This document shows positions 1-6,951 of a stretch of 10,407 bases of DNA, in pieces (positions within the stretch are counted from its first letter, which is position 1; every line of letters begins with the position of its first letter). The stretch lies in the NCBI GenBank assembly GCA_027011235.1, contig JALVAI010000136.1, positions 1-10,407 on the forward strand, written 5' to 3'. The translations under genes and the position numbers were made by a program. Below the pieces are notes generated by a model. The model did not search any database. It saw only the letters and a list, made by a program, of their open reading frames with translations, and had not been told where the DNA came from. This DNA comes from Desulfobulbaceae bacterium (GTDB lineage: Bacteria > Desulfobacterota > Desulfobulbia > Desulfobulbales > Desulfobulbaceae).

Positions 1-828
1 ACAACCTTTGGCGGTGATTTTGAAACCGAAACCGATTACCGGGACCCATTTATTCTCAAACGACTGAGCTCTCACGGGAATTGGGTCATCTTTCCGCCCA
101 ATCCCCATAGTTACAACTCAATCAATCTGAACCTGGATCAGCCGGTACCCTCGCCGCCGACCAGGGACAACCTGCTGGGTACCGATGACCGGGGCCGGGA
201 CGTGCTTGCCCGTCTGATCTATGGTTTTCGCCTGTCGGTTCTCTTTGGTTTTGCCCTGACTGCAGTGGGGACGGTGCTCGGCATAATCGCCGGTGGTGTC
301 CAGGGTTATTTCGGCGGCAAAATTGATCTGTTCTTCCAGCGTTTTATCGAGATCTGGAGCGCCATGCCCGAACTCTATCTGCTGATAATCTTTGCCTCTA
401 TCTTTAAACCAAGCATTTTTTTGCTGTTGGCACTGCTTTCCCTGTTCAGTTGGATGGGCTTATCAGATTATGTGCGCGCTGAATTTCTTCGGGGAAGGAA
501 CATGGAGTATGTCAAGGCGGCGCGGGCCCTGGGAGTGGGTAACCTGACCATCATGTACCGACATCTGCTGCCAAACGGCATGACCCCGGTTATCACCTTT
601 TTGCCTTTTCGGATGTCCGGGGCAATTCTTGCCCTGACCAGTCTCGATTTCCTCGGTCTTGGTGTGCCGCCCTCAACCCCGAGTCTTGGAGAACTGTTGG
701 CCCAGGGAAAGGCCAATATTGATGCCTGGTGGCTGTCCCTGTCGACTTTTTTTGTCCTGGTCGGCATGCTGGTGTTGTTGATATTTATCGGTGAGGCCCT
801 GCGTGAGGCCTATGACCCCCGGCGATAG
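1..828 (+). CDS. yejE: Peptide ABC transporter inner-membrane permease, YejE type (5' truncated)
   Basis: The frame is open from base 1 to a TAG at 826-828, giving about 275 residues. Full YejE proteins are about 340 residues (from memory), so about 65 N-terminal residues lie off the left edge. The visible start (GGDFETETDYRDP, then LLGTDDRGRDVLARLIYG) matches the periplasmic stretch and the following motif of YejE, one of the two membrane subunits of the YejABEF importer (microcin C and oligopeptides in E. coli). The cytoplasmic EAA loop that docks the ATPase is at about residues 169-192 (EYVKAARALG then RHLLPN). At least four hydrophobic segments follow the GTDD motif. A GTG at 202 also opens this frame, but the family match extends upstream of it, so it is not the true start. 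No YejF-type ATPase gene follows; a terminator does. The family call is firm; the substrate is inferred. Confidence 0.93.
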   Translation, partial: TTFGGDFETETDYRDPFILKRLSSHGNWVIFPPNPHSYNSINLNLDQPVPSPPTRDNLLGTDDRGRDVLARLIYGFRLSVLFGFALTAVGTVLGIIAGGVQGYFGGKIDLFFQRFIEIWSAMPELYLLIIFASIFKPSIFLLLALLSLFSWMGLSDYVRAEFLRGRNMEYVKAARALGVGNLTIMYRHLLPNGMTPVITFLPFRMSGAILALTSLDFLGLGVPPSTPSLGELLAQGKANIDAWWLSLSTFFVLVGMLVLLIFIGEALREAYDPRR

Positions 829-882
829 GCGGCAGGAGTTGGCCATTTGGTTGACAATGAAGCCAAACCAGTGCGGAAAGAT

Positions 883-924
883 AAAAAAAGGGGAAACATC
901 CTGACGACTGTTTCCCCAATTTTT
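883..924. terminator. Bidirectional rho-independent terminator
   Basis: A perfect 9-bp stem GGGGAAACA (890-898) / TGTTTCCCC (909-917) encloses a 10-nt loop. It has a run of seven A on the left (883-889) and AATTTTT on the right (918-924), so either strand reads as a hairpin followed by a U-tract. It lies between two convergent genes, the permease on + and the large acidic protein on -, and probably ends both transcripts. Confidence 0.8.
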
Positions 925-965
925 CCAGATAGTCTTTTGGGTTCCTAAGATACCTCTATGGCTAC

Positions 966-3482
966 CTATTTGACCCTGTTCCTCAGGTCAACAATCTCGG
1001 CGGACAGGATGGAAACCGCCTGGGCAAGCGACACGCAGAGATCAAGGGAGGTAATCTCTTTTTTCTCCAACTGCTGCTGCAGGCTTTGACTGAGCCCGGT
1101 GATTTTTTCCAGGCCTTCCCGTTCCTTGCCATCCTCTTCGGGGATCAGGCCCAAGGTTGATTCCAGAAGCTGGAGGAGAATCTTGTGCTCGGAGGAAAGG
1201 GTTGACTCTTTCCGGAGCTGTTCAACAATGTCTTTACTTTCCCGGAGCTGCTCAACAGCACCCTTGGCGGCAAAGGCGGTCAGGCCGGCGCCCAGTGCAG
1301 TCAGCAGACCGGTCCCGGAAGAACTCCTGTCACTGGCTGTCTCTTCTTCGGGAACGGCCGGAGGTGTTTCACTATCCAGGCCGAAGAATGCATCGAGCTT
1401 GTCCTCAATTTCCGCGCTTGGTTCCTCGGTCAGGGTAGCGACCGCCTCGTCTTCGTTAAATCCGCCTTCCTCATCGGCATCGGCAAGGGCGGGAGCAATG
1501 TTGAGTTCGTCGTATTCATCGCTCTGTTCAATAACAACCGCCTGTTCTTCCGTCTCTTCTTCATCCAGGCCGAAGAATGCATCGAGCTTGTCCTCAATTT
1601 CCGCGCCCGGTTCCTCGGTCAGGGTAGCGACCGCCTCGTCCTCGTTAAATCCACCTTCCTCATCGGCATCGGCAAGGGCAGGGGCAACGGTTTCCTCCTC
1701 CAGGGATTCAGAATCCACAGCGGTGTGTTCCTCTTCCTCGTCCAGGCCAAAGAATGCATCGAGCTTGTCCTCAATTTCCGCGCCCGGTTCCTCGGTCAGG
1801 GTGGCAACCTCCTCATCCTCATTGAATCCGCCTTCCTCATCGGCATCGGCAAGGGCAGGGGCAACGGTTTCCTCCTCCAGGGATTCAGAATCCACCCTGG
1901 TTTGTTCCTCTTCCTCGTCCAACCCAAAGAATGCATCAAGTTTGTCATCTATTTCATCCGAGGGAACTTCAGGCAATGTCGATGCTGTTTCCATTTCATC
2001 AAACCCGCCTTCTTCTCCGGCATCGGCAAGGGCGGGTTGCAGACCGCTATCATCTTCTTCAACAAACAGCTGATCAAATTCATCATCGACCTCTTCTGTT
2101 TGCTCAGATTCTGCCATATCCGGTAATTCAACGCCTTCATCGCTGAAATCCAGATCGAATTCCTCTTCGGTAAAGGTCAGCTCCAGGTCTTCCAGGTCCT
2201 CATCTTTTTGGGACTCAATTTCTTCACCAGCAGCATCAAGGATATTTTCCTCATCATCGGTGAAAAAGAGATCAAGTTCTTCCTCAAACTGTTCTTCCTC
2301 GATGGATTCTTCTTCAAGGATATCAAGTTCTTCCTCTTCACCGGAGACAGCGGTTGCACCGGCAATGGCCCCACCGACAATGAGTTCCTGTTCTATGAAA
2401 TCATCGGATATCTTGTCTTCCACCGGTGTGATGGCGGAGGGGTCGAGAAAATCATCTGCCCCGGGTTCCTCAGGAACTTCAATTTCGGCGAGTGCTTCCT
2501 CAGGTTCAGTGGAAGCATGATCCATTTCACCTTCTGAACTAATCGGTGCAATAATCTCGTCAATAATTTCCTCTTTATTGGCCTCTTTGGCCTTGGCTTC
2601 GGCAATGACGGCTTTCAATGCGTTCAGGCGGTTAACCCGGTCAATGAGTACATTCTGTTTTTCCTCTTCATCGATATTTTTTTCATCAAGAAGAAGTTCC
2701 AGCCCTTCATAAAAAGAATGAAGCAGACTGAACGCCTCCGGGTGGGCATCGGCCCGTTCATCGGTAATATAGCCACCCAGGGCCTGCAATCCCTGGATAA
2801 GGACCTGGGCGGATTTATTATTCATGAAATGCTCGCGAATATCAGCTATCTGGGAATTGAACTGATCCAGGCCCTTGTCAGTTACCTCCCATTCCAGACC
2901 AAGAATGGTCGCCTTCAGGCAGGTGAGCGGTTCACATTCAGGAATTTCAGCAACACTTTCTTCTCCGGAGACAGCGAGGTCGCCGGAGCTTTCTTCTGTG
3001 GCGATATGCGAAATCGAGGATTTCTGGTTGATCTGGTACTGAAGAATTTTAAACTTGCGGACATCCGCTTTCAGCAAAGAGGTGATGGCATCACCGGTGA
3101 TGGTTTCCGAAGAGATGATTTTTTCAAAATTATAGAAAAAACTGAGCAGCAGTTTAATGGCATTGGGATGGGAATAGGCGCCCTCGGCGCGAAGATAGTT
3201 CCCTATTTTGCGCAGTCCCTGCAGGTATACCTGGGCAACCTTGTCCCCCTGCCATAACTGTTGCAGGTTGTCAACTTCTTCGATGAGTTCCTGGAGGATA
3301 TCATCACTGATTTCCCAATCAAGCGAGAGAATGATTGATTTAAGACGGGTTAACGGAGACTCACTGTCACCAGTAAATTCAAATAAATCTACATCATCGG
3401 TATCAAAGGATTCATCGGCAAACAGCGTAAGATCTTCGGCACTATCCAGATCGTTTGGCATATTGTCTTGTGACTTTTTCAT
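966..3482 (-). CDS. Large acidic repeat protein, third gene of roadblock-GTPase operon (unknown function)
   Basis: This 838-residue protein does not match a family I recognise. Residues 1-42 are acidic. Residues 43-123 and 185-265 are two gapless copies of a helical-looking domain (PLTxLK..IL.L.WE, AQV..QGL, HP.A). Residues about 266-480 are low-complexity and Glu/Asp-rich, with one Gly/Ala segment (369-378). Residues 483-703 hold four copies of a 40-residue acidic unit ending in DKLDAFFGLD. Residues 725-740 are Gly/Ala/Leu-rich, and 741-838 look like a compact helical C-terminal domain. There is no signal peptide and no clear membrane span, although 725-740 is weakly hydrophobic. It starts 36 nt after the GTPase gene, with GAG...AGGA just upstream of the ATG. 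Position in the operon suggests an effector, scaffold or partner of the GTPase; this is inference. The coding strand is purine-rich because of the many Glu codons. Confidence 0.85.
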   Translation of the reverse strand: MKKSQDNMPNDLDSAEDLTLFADESFDTDDVDLFEFTGDSESPLTRLKSIILSLDWEISDDILQELIEEVDNLQQLWQGDKVAQVYLQGLRKIGNYLRAEGAYSHPNAIKLLLSFFYNFEKIISSETITGDAITSLLKADVRKFKILQYQINQKSSISHIATEESSGDLAVSGEESVAEIPECEPLTCLKATILGLEWEVTDKGLDQFNSQIADIREHFMNNKSAQVLIQGLQALGGYITDERADAHPEAFSLLHSFYEGLELLLDEKNIDEEEKQNVLIDRVNRLNALKAVIAEAKAKEANKEEIIDEIIAPISSEGEMDHASTEPEEALAEIEVPEEPGADDFLDPSAITPVEDKISDDFIEQELIVGGAIAGATAVSGEEEELDILEEESIEEEQFEEELDLFFTDDEENILDAAGEEIESQKDEDLEDLELTFTEEEFDLDFSDEGVELPDMAESEQTEEVDDEFDQLFVEEDDSGLQPALADAGEEGGFDEMETASTLPEVPSDEIDDKLDAFFGLDEEEEQTRVDSESLEEETVAPALADADEEGGFNEDEEVATLTEEPGAEIEDKLDAFFGLDEEEEHTAVDSESLEEETVAPALADADEEGGFNEDEAVATLTEEPGAEIEDKLDAFFGLDEEETEEQAVVIEQSDEYDELNIAPALADADEEGGFNEDEAVATLTEEPSAEIEDKLDAFFGLDSETPPAVPEEETASDRSSSGTGLLTALGAGLTAFAAKGAVEQLRESKDIVEQLRKESTLSSEHKILLQLLESTLGLIPEEDGKEREGLEKITGLSQSLQQQLEKKEITSLDLCVSLAQAVSILSAEIVDLRNRVK
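1374..2036 (-). repeat. Four tandem acidic repeats ending in DKLDAFFGLD (within the 838-aa protein)
   Basis: Four copies of a 40-residue unit begin at residues 483, 542, 601 and 664, so the period is 59, 59 and 63 residues (177 and 189 nt). Each starts PALAD(A)xEEGGF and ends in DKLDAFFGLD. Copies 2-4 are nearly identical in both protein and DNA. Copy 1, nearest the N-terminus, is more divergent (PSDEIDDKLDAFFGLD). This suggests recent expansion by unequal exchange from an older copy. Looser acidic-aromatic versions occur before the array (EELDLFFTDD at 401, DEFDQLFVEED at 467). Confidence 0.9.
2688..3356 (-). repeat. Duplicated N-terminal domain of the 838-aa protein
   Basis: Residues 43-123 (about 3356-3114) and 185-265 (about 2930-2688) align without gaps at an offset of 142 residues. 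By hand count about 31 of 81 positions are identical, including PLT.LK, L.WE, AQV, QGL, HP and LL.SF. The divergence means an old internal duplication that has been kept as two folded domains, unlike the young acidic repeats further on. Confidence 0.8.
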
Positions 3483-3518
3483 ATCCTGCTCATTACTGGG
3501 TTCTTCAGTTTTGTACCA

Positions 3519-4124
3519 TCAGAGAAGTTTTTTCTGAATGGACACCACCGTTGATGAGATAATTTTTTTCAATGTTTCAGGAACATGGTATCCTGTGAGG
3601 GCACTGGCCTCAAAGGAGGGGACCTTCAACTTGCTGTTCAGGTCTTTTTCCAGCACCGAGGTCGGTAATATCGGGATTCCCTGATTTCTGAGGTCAACCT
3701 TATTGTATTGCAGGACCAGTGGAATGTTAAAAATGGACTGTTTGTAGCTCTTGAGATTTTCATAGAGCTGGTTGAGTGACCTGATGTTTTTTTCCCGCAT
3801 CTGTTCCTGGGCATCGGCCACAAAGACAATACCATCCACGCCCTTGAGGACCAGTTTTCTGGTGGCATTATACTTGACCTGCCCGGGAACGGTATAGAGC
3901 TGAATCTTCATTTCATACCCTTTGATCTTTCCCATATCAAAGGGAAGGAAATCAAAAAACAGGGTGCGGTCTCCATGGGTCTTCAGGCTGACCATCTCCG
4001 ACTGGATCTGTTTGTTGAATTTGCGATTGATATATTCAAGATTCGTGGTTTTTCCACCACGGCCCGGACCGTAGTACACGATTTTGATCTGAACGATTTT
4101 TTCTTTAAGATTTATGAAACTCAA
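3519..4124 (-). CDS. MglA-like small Ras-type GTPase
   Basis: A 201-residue cytoplasmic GTPase of the bacterial MglA family, which binds GTP/GDP and sets cell polarity or motility direction in Myxococcus. Visible motifs are the P-loop GPGRGGKT (19-26), GDRTLFFDF with the arginine-finger position R53, TVPGQ (78-82) in place of DxxG, NKVD (141-144) and the SAL base-binding motif (174-176). The residue numbers coincide with those I recall for M. xanthus MglA (G21, R53, T78, Q82, N141), and the N-terminus MSFIN is the same. The start codon is TTG, supported by GGGAG six bases upstream and by the MSFIN match. It lies 92 nt after the roadblock gene and 36 nt before the acidic protein gene. The family is certain. 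Whether it controls polarity, motility or something else is open, so I leave out the symbol mglA. Confidence 0.95.
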   Translation of the reverse strand: MSFINLKEKIVQIKIVYYGPGRGGKTTNLEYINRKFNKQIQSEMVSLKTHGDRTLFFDFLPFDMGKIKGYEMKIQLYTVPGQVKYNATRKLVLKGVDGIVFVADAQEQMREKNIRSLNQLYENLKSYKQSIFNIPLVLQYNKVDLRNQGIPILPTSVLEKDLNSKLKVPSFEASALTGYHVPETLKKIISSTVVSIQKKLL

Positions 4125-4216
4125 CGTTTACTCCCTGCTCTGGTTCTTGTCGCTGTGTATCTTTGGCGATGATCCATTCATCCGCTCTGTCACAAAGAGA
4201 GGGTACGGAGACAGGA

Positions 4217-4615
4217 TCAGTCACGGGCCCAGAGCTTCTTGATCTGTTCAATGGTCTCGACAACATTCAGACGGAGAAATCCCAGTGAAATGTCCTTTCC
4301 AAACATGGATATCAGCAGGAGTTCGTCATCGATTTTTGAAAAATGAATGTTGCAGTCGGTACCCTTGTGAAAAAGGAGGGAGAATTCCTCTTCACCAACC
4401 AGTTTGGCCATGGCATCGACTGTGGCAAAGTTGCCAGCTGCCAGTGCGGCAAAGGAATAGACATCATATTTGGATGTACCGTTGTCCTTGGCCGTAATAA
4501 TATTACCGGCCATATCAATAATTATGACACAATCCACGCCAATTTTGATCAGTTTTTCAGTTAAAATTTCGTCAATTTTTTCAAGCTGTTCCTGGCTGAC
4601 TACACCGTAGTTCAT
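4217..4615 (-). CDS. Roadblock/LC7 domain protein, MglB-like
   Basis: A 132-residue protein of the roadblock/LC7 fold. An N-terminal helix precedes the core strand VDCVIIIDMAGNII (about 28-41), a helix with AALAAGNFATVDAMAKLVG, the strand pair SLLFHKGTDCNIHFSKI and the closing ELLLISMFGKD. Roadblock proteins form dimers that bind small GTPases; MglB is the GTPase-activating protein of MglA. This one is somewhat shorter than MglB of Myxococcus (about 159 residues). The ATG has a strong GAGGTG five bases upstream. It is the first gene of the operon, directly before an MglA-like GTPase, so a regulator of that GTPase is the natural reading (inference from pairing). Confidence 0.92.
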   Translation of the reverse strand: MNYGVVSQEQLEKIDEILTEKLIKIGVDCVIIIDMAGNIITAKDNGTSKYDVYSFAALAAGNFATVDAMAKLVGEEEFSLLFHKGTDCNIHFSKIDDELLLISMFGKDISLGFLRLNVVETIEQIKKLWARD

Positions 4616-4688
4616 TCCAACACCTCTTCCATGTTCCTTAAGATTGATATAACCGGTATATATGCAGATAAGTTACCTTATTATCAAG

Positions 4689-4717
4689 AGTATACGACAG
4701 AAAAAAATTTATATGAA
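4689..4717 (-). promoter_or_regulatory. Possible sigma-70 promoter of the roadblock-GTPase operon
   Basis: On the minus strand TTCATA (4717-4712) and TATACT (4694-4689) are 17 bp apart, 74 bp before the roadblock start, in an AT-rich stretch. The -10 box matches the consensus at 5 of 6 positions and the -35 box at 4 of 6. A second candidate nearer the gene is TTGATA followed 17 bp later by CATATA. The choice between them is uncertain. Confidence 0.4.
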
Positions 4718-4749
4718 GGTATTTTATAAAAAAATAATTTTTTTCTCTT

Positions 4750-4797
4750 CTCCGAAAAAAGTGTAATTACCCGTCCCCGTTTGGGCAACAGGGTAAC
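4750..4797 (-). terminator. Weak terminator candidate after adenine deaminase
   Basis: Read on the minus strand, TTACCC and GGGTAA can pair around a loop of about 19 nt, and a run of six T follows a few bases later. The stem is short and the T-run is not directly attached. It is the only terminator-like structure I see in the 250 bp between adenine deaminase and the roadblock gene. Confidence 0.25.
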
Positions 4798-4865
4798 CAC
4801 TTCCTGAAATGGATAGCAACAAGGGGCTCATTACCTGCTGCGGATAAATTTTCTGGCAGCCGATT

Positions 4866-6623
4866 TTAGACCCAGAGGGGGACGGTTGTGAACTGGGTGA
4901 CATCGACAAGACCCTTGTCGGTAATTTTCAGGGCCGGGATCACAGGCAGGGCGAGAAAGCTGAGCAGCATGTAGGGATTTTTTACCTTGACCCCCATCTG
5001 TCGTGCCATTGCATTGATGGCTGCCAGCTGGTCAGCAACAATGGCCGCAGGCTGGTCAGACATCAGACCTGCTATGGGCAGGGGCAGGGTCAGGTTGCCA
5101 TCCTCGCAAACCAGTGACAGCCCCCCCCCGTTGTCGGCAACAAGACGTGCCGCCGCATACATGAGATCATCATCGGTGCCGACCACAATGAGGTTGTGTG
5201 AATCATGGGCAACCGTGGAGGCGATGGCGCCATTTGTAAAGCCGAACCCCCGGACAAAGCCATTGGTCATATTCCCGGTGGCGTGATGGCGTTCAATGAC
5301 GGCGATTTTGAGCAGGTCCCGCTCGGGATCGGCAATGGCGTAACCATCTGCAACCGTTGGCTCGACTTCACGCATCGAGGTGACGATCTGGTCTTCAATG
5401 CAATCAATCACCCGTATTTTCTTTTTTTGTCCATGCACGGGAATACGGAAATCAACGCGATGCCAGTCGACCTGGACCGACTGCCCGGGCAGGATGTCGG
5501 CGCCTGTCTTGGTGGTGGCGGATTTCATCTGTGCAGATCCCTGATTCATGGAGACGAGCTGGCCATTTTTATAGACCTGTTCAACCATGAAATCGGTAAG
5601 ATCGGTAAGGACAACAAGGTCGGCAAGGTATCCGGGAGCAATGGCCCCCCGCATCTTCAGATCAAAACGGAGTGCCGGGTTGATGGTCACCATTCGCAGG
5701 GCCTGGATGGCGTCAAGTCCAAGCGCCACTGCCTTGCGCAGGATGGCATCAAGATGCCCCCTGGTGAGCAGGTCATCCGGATGGCGGTCATCACTGACCA
5801 GGAGAAAGCGGTGACAGTTGGCAGGAGATACCAGGGGCAGCAATGCTTCCAGATTTTTGGCGGTTGAGCCTTCACGGATAAAAATGTACATCCCGGCCCG
5901 GAGCTTTTCCCTGGCCTCTTCAAGGGTGGTGCATTCGTGGTCAGAGCTTATGCCTGCCGCGCAGTAGGCCTGCAGTTCACTGTCCGTTACTCCAGGGGCA
6001 TGGCCGTCAATAACCATGTTGAGGGCCAGGGTTTCACCAAGTTTGGCCAGGACATCTCCATCGCCGTATATAGTGCCGGGAAAGTTCATCATTTCCCCCA
6101 GGCCGGCAACTCCCGGCGCTGCAAGCAGGCGGGCAATATCTGCCCCTGCGAGGGTGGCTCCGCTTGTTTCCAGATGGGTCGCAGGCACGCAGGAGGGAAC
6201 CATGGCAAAGATATCAAGGGGTGTCTCCCTGGCGCATGCCAGCATATAGCGCACCCCCGCAAGACCATGAACATTGGCGATTTCATGGGGGTCGCAGATA
6301 ACAGTTGTTGTTCCTCTTGGCACAACAGCTTCCGCGAACCGGTGTGGTGCAAGCATTGAACTTTCAATATGGATGTGACCTTCGATAAGGCCGGGACAGA
6401 CAAATTTTTTGTCCAGATCAATTTCCCTGTCACCGCAATAGCTGCCGATACCGGCAATACGGTTGCCACAGAGGCCGACATCAGCGGTTATGATTTCATT
6501 GCTGAACACATTTACCACAGAGGCATTTTTCAGCACCAGGTCACAGGGTTTATCACCCCGGGCACAGAGCAGCAGGTCTTGCAGTGCTTCCACACTGGTA
6601 TCAACCGGAATATCAAGAGCCAT
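4866..6623 (-). CDS. ade: Adenine deaminase
   Basis: A 585-residue amidohydrolase that converts adenine to hypoxanthine and ammonia in purine salvage, in the cytoplasm. The metal-binding motif GHIHIES is at 82-88, DPHE at 111-114, DGHAPG at 207-212 and SSDHE at 226-230, followed by SDDRHPDD (277-284). The C-terminal part carries RHHATGNMTNGFVRGFG and HDSHN, which are typical of the Ade family. Length is normal for the family. The frame is open to 6701, but I place the start at the ATG ending at 6623: it has AAGGA seven bases upstream, and the upstream extension overlaps the FlhB-like gene and has no family resemblance. Only 10 nt separate it from the FlhB-like stop, so it probably shares the flagellar operon. 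A run of nine G sits in the codons for Gly499-501. Confidence 0.96.
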   Translation of the reverse strand: MALDIPVDTSVEALQDLLLCARGDKPCDLVLKNASVVNVFSNEIITADVGLCGNRIAGIGSYCGDREIDLDKKFVCPGLIEGHIHIESSMLAPHRFAEAVVPRGTTTVICDPHEIANVHGLAGVRYMLACARETPLDIFAMVPSCVPATHLETSGATLAGADIARLLAAPGVAGLGEMMNFPGTIYGDGDVLAKLGETLALNMVIDGHAPGVTDSELQAYCAAGISSDHECTTLEEAREKLRAGMYIFIREGSTAKNLEALLPLVSPANCHRFLLVSDDRHPDDLLTRGHLDAILRKAVALGLDAIQALRMVTINPALRFDLKMRGAIAPGYLADLVVLTDLTDFMVEQVYKNGQLVSMNQGSAQMKSATTKTGADILPGQSVQVDWHRVDFRIPVHGQKKKIRVIDCIEDQIVTSMREVEPTVADGYAIADPERDLLKIAVIERHHATGNMTNGFVRGFGFTNGAIASTVAHDSHNLIVVGTDDDLMYAAARLVADNGGGLSLVCEDGNLTLPLPIAGLMSDQPAAIVADQLAAINAMARQMGVKVKNPYMLLSFLALPVIPALKITDKGLVDVTQFTTVPLWV

Positions 6624-6633
6624 GGAACCATCC

Positions 6634-6948
6634 TTATGGTTGCTGGAGTTTTTTCTTAAAACGGTCGTTGACCGAATAGACAAAGGCCAGGACCTCGGCA
6701 ATGGCCTGGTAGAGTTCAGGGGGGATTTCTTCCCCGACCGGCACTGTTGCCAGCAGTTCGATCAGGTCAGGGTCTTTGCGGATATGGATGCCCGCCTCTT
6801 CCGCCCTCTGGATTATGGTTTCAGCAACAAGGCCCGAGCCGCTTGCCAGGACCCGGGGGGCGGTTGCCTTTTGTTCATCATAGCTTACGGCAACAGCTTT
6901 TTGGGTTTTGGGCGGTTTGTTCACGTCGTTGCTCATGTTGTTATACAT
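6634..6948 (-). CDS. FlhB C-terminal-domain-like protein (FlhX/YlqH type)
   Basis: A 104-residue protein equivalent to the cytoplasmic C-terminal domain of FlhB/EscU, the switch of flagellar and type III export. It shows KAVAVSYDEQ (17-26), APRVLASGSG (30-39) and GEEIPPELYQAIAEVLAF (72-89), all typical of FlhB-C. It lacks the membrane domain and the NPTH self-cleavage motif, so it is a stand-alone homologue and not a fragment of FlhB. In Bacillus the ylqG-ylqH pair has the same FliK-like then FlhB-like order, as here. Start choice is open: the ATG at 6948 lies directly behind TGAGGA with no spacing, while the in-frame ATG at 6936 has 12 bp. The upstream stop is only 3 nt away, which suggests translational coupling. 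Confidence 0.88.
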   Translation of the reverse strand: MYNNMSNDVNKPPKTQKAVAVSYDEQKATAPRVLASGSGLVAETIIQRAEEAGIHIRKDPDLIELLATVPVGEEIPPELYQAIAEVLAFVYSVNDRFKKKLQQP

Positions 6949-6951
6949 TCC

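Noticed and set aside
1374..2036. CRISPR array or DNA-level repeat element
   Set aside because: The repeats are in frame, of 177-189 nt period, and encode protein repeats; there are no short repeats with unique spacers.
1099..2073. A 324-residue Ser-rich open frame on the + strand opposite the acidic protein gene
   Set aside because: It is the complement of Glu/Asp-rich repeats, which read as Ser in this frame. It has no family resemblance and no ribosome binding site; the minus-strand gene has domain structure and operon context.
4133..4184. A 17-codon ATG frame (MNGSSPKIHSDKNQSRE) in the gap between the roadblock and GTPase genes
   Set aside because: It is short, has no evident ribosome binding site and is likely chance; noted only because its stop sits at the GTPase ribosome binding site.
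5205..5867. A 220-residue + strand frame inside adenine deaminase
   Set aside because: It is antisense to a gene whose catalytic motifs are all clear.
6624..6701. A longer adenine deaminase start at 6701
   Set aside because: The 26 extra residues overlap the FlhB-like gene and do not look like the family, while the ATG ending at 6623 has AAGGA at proper spacing.
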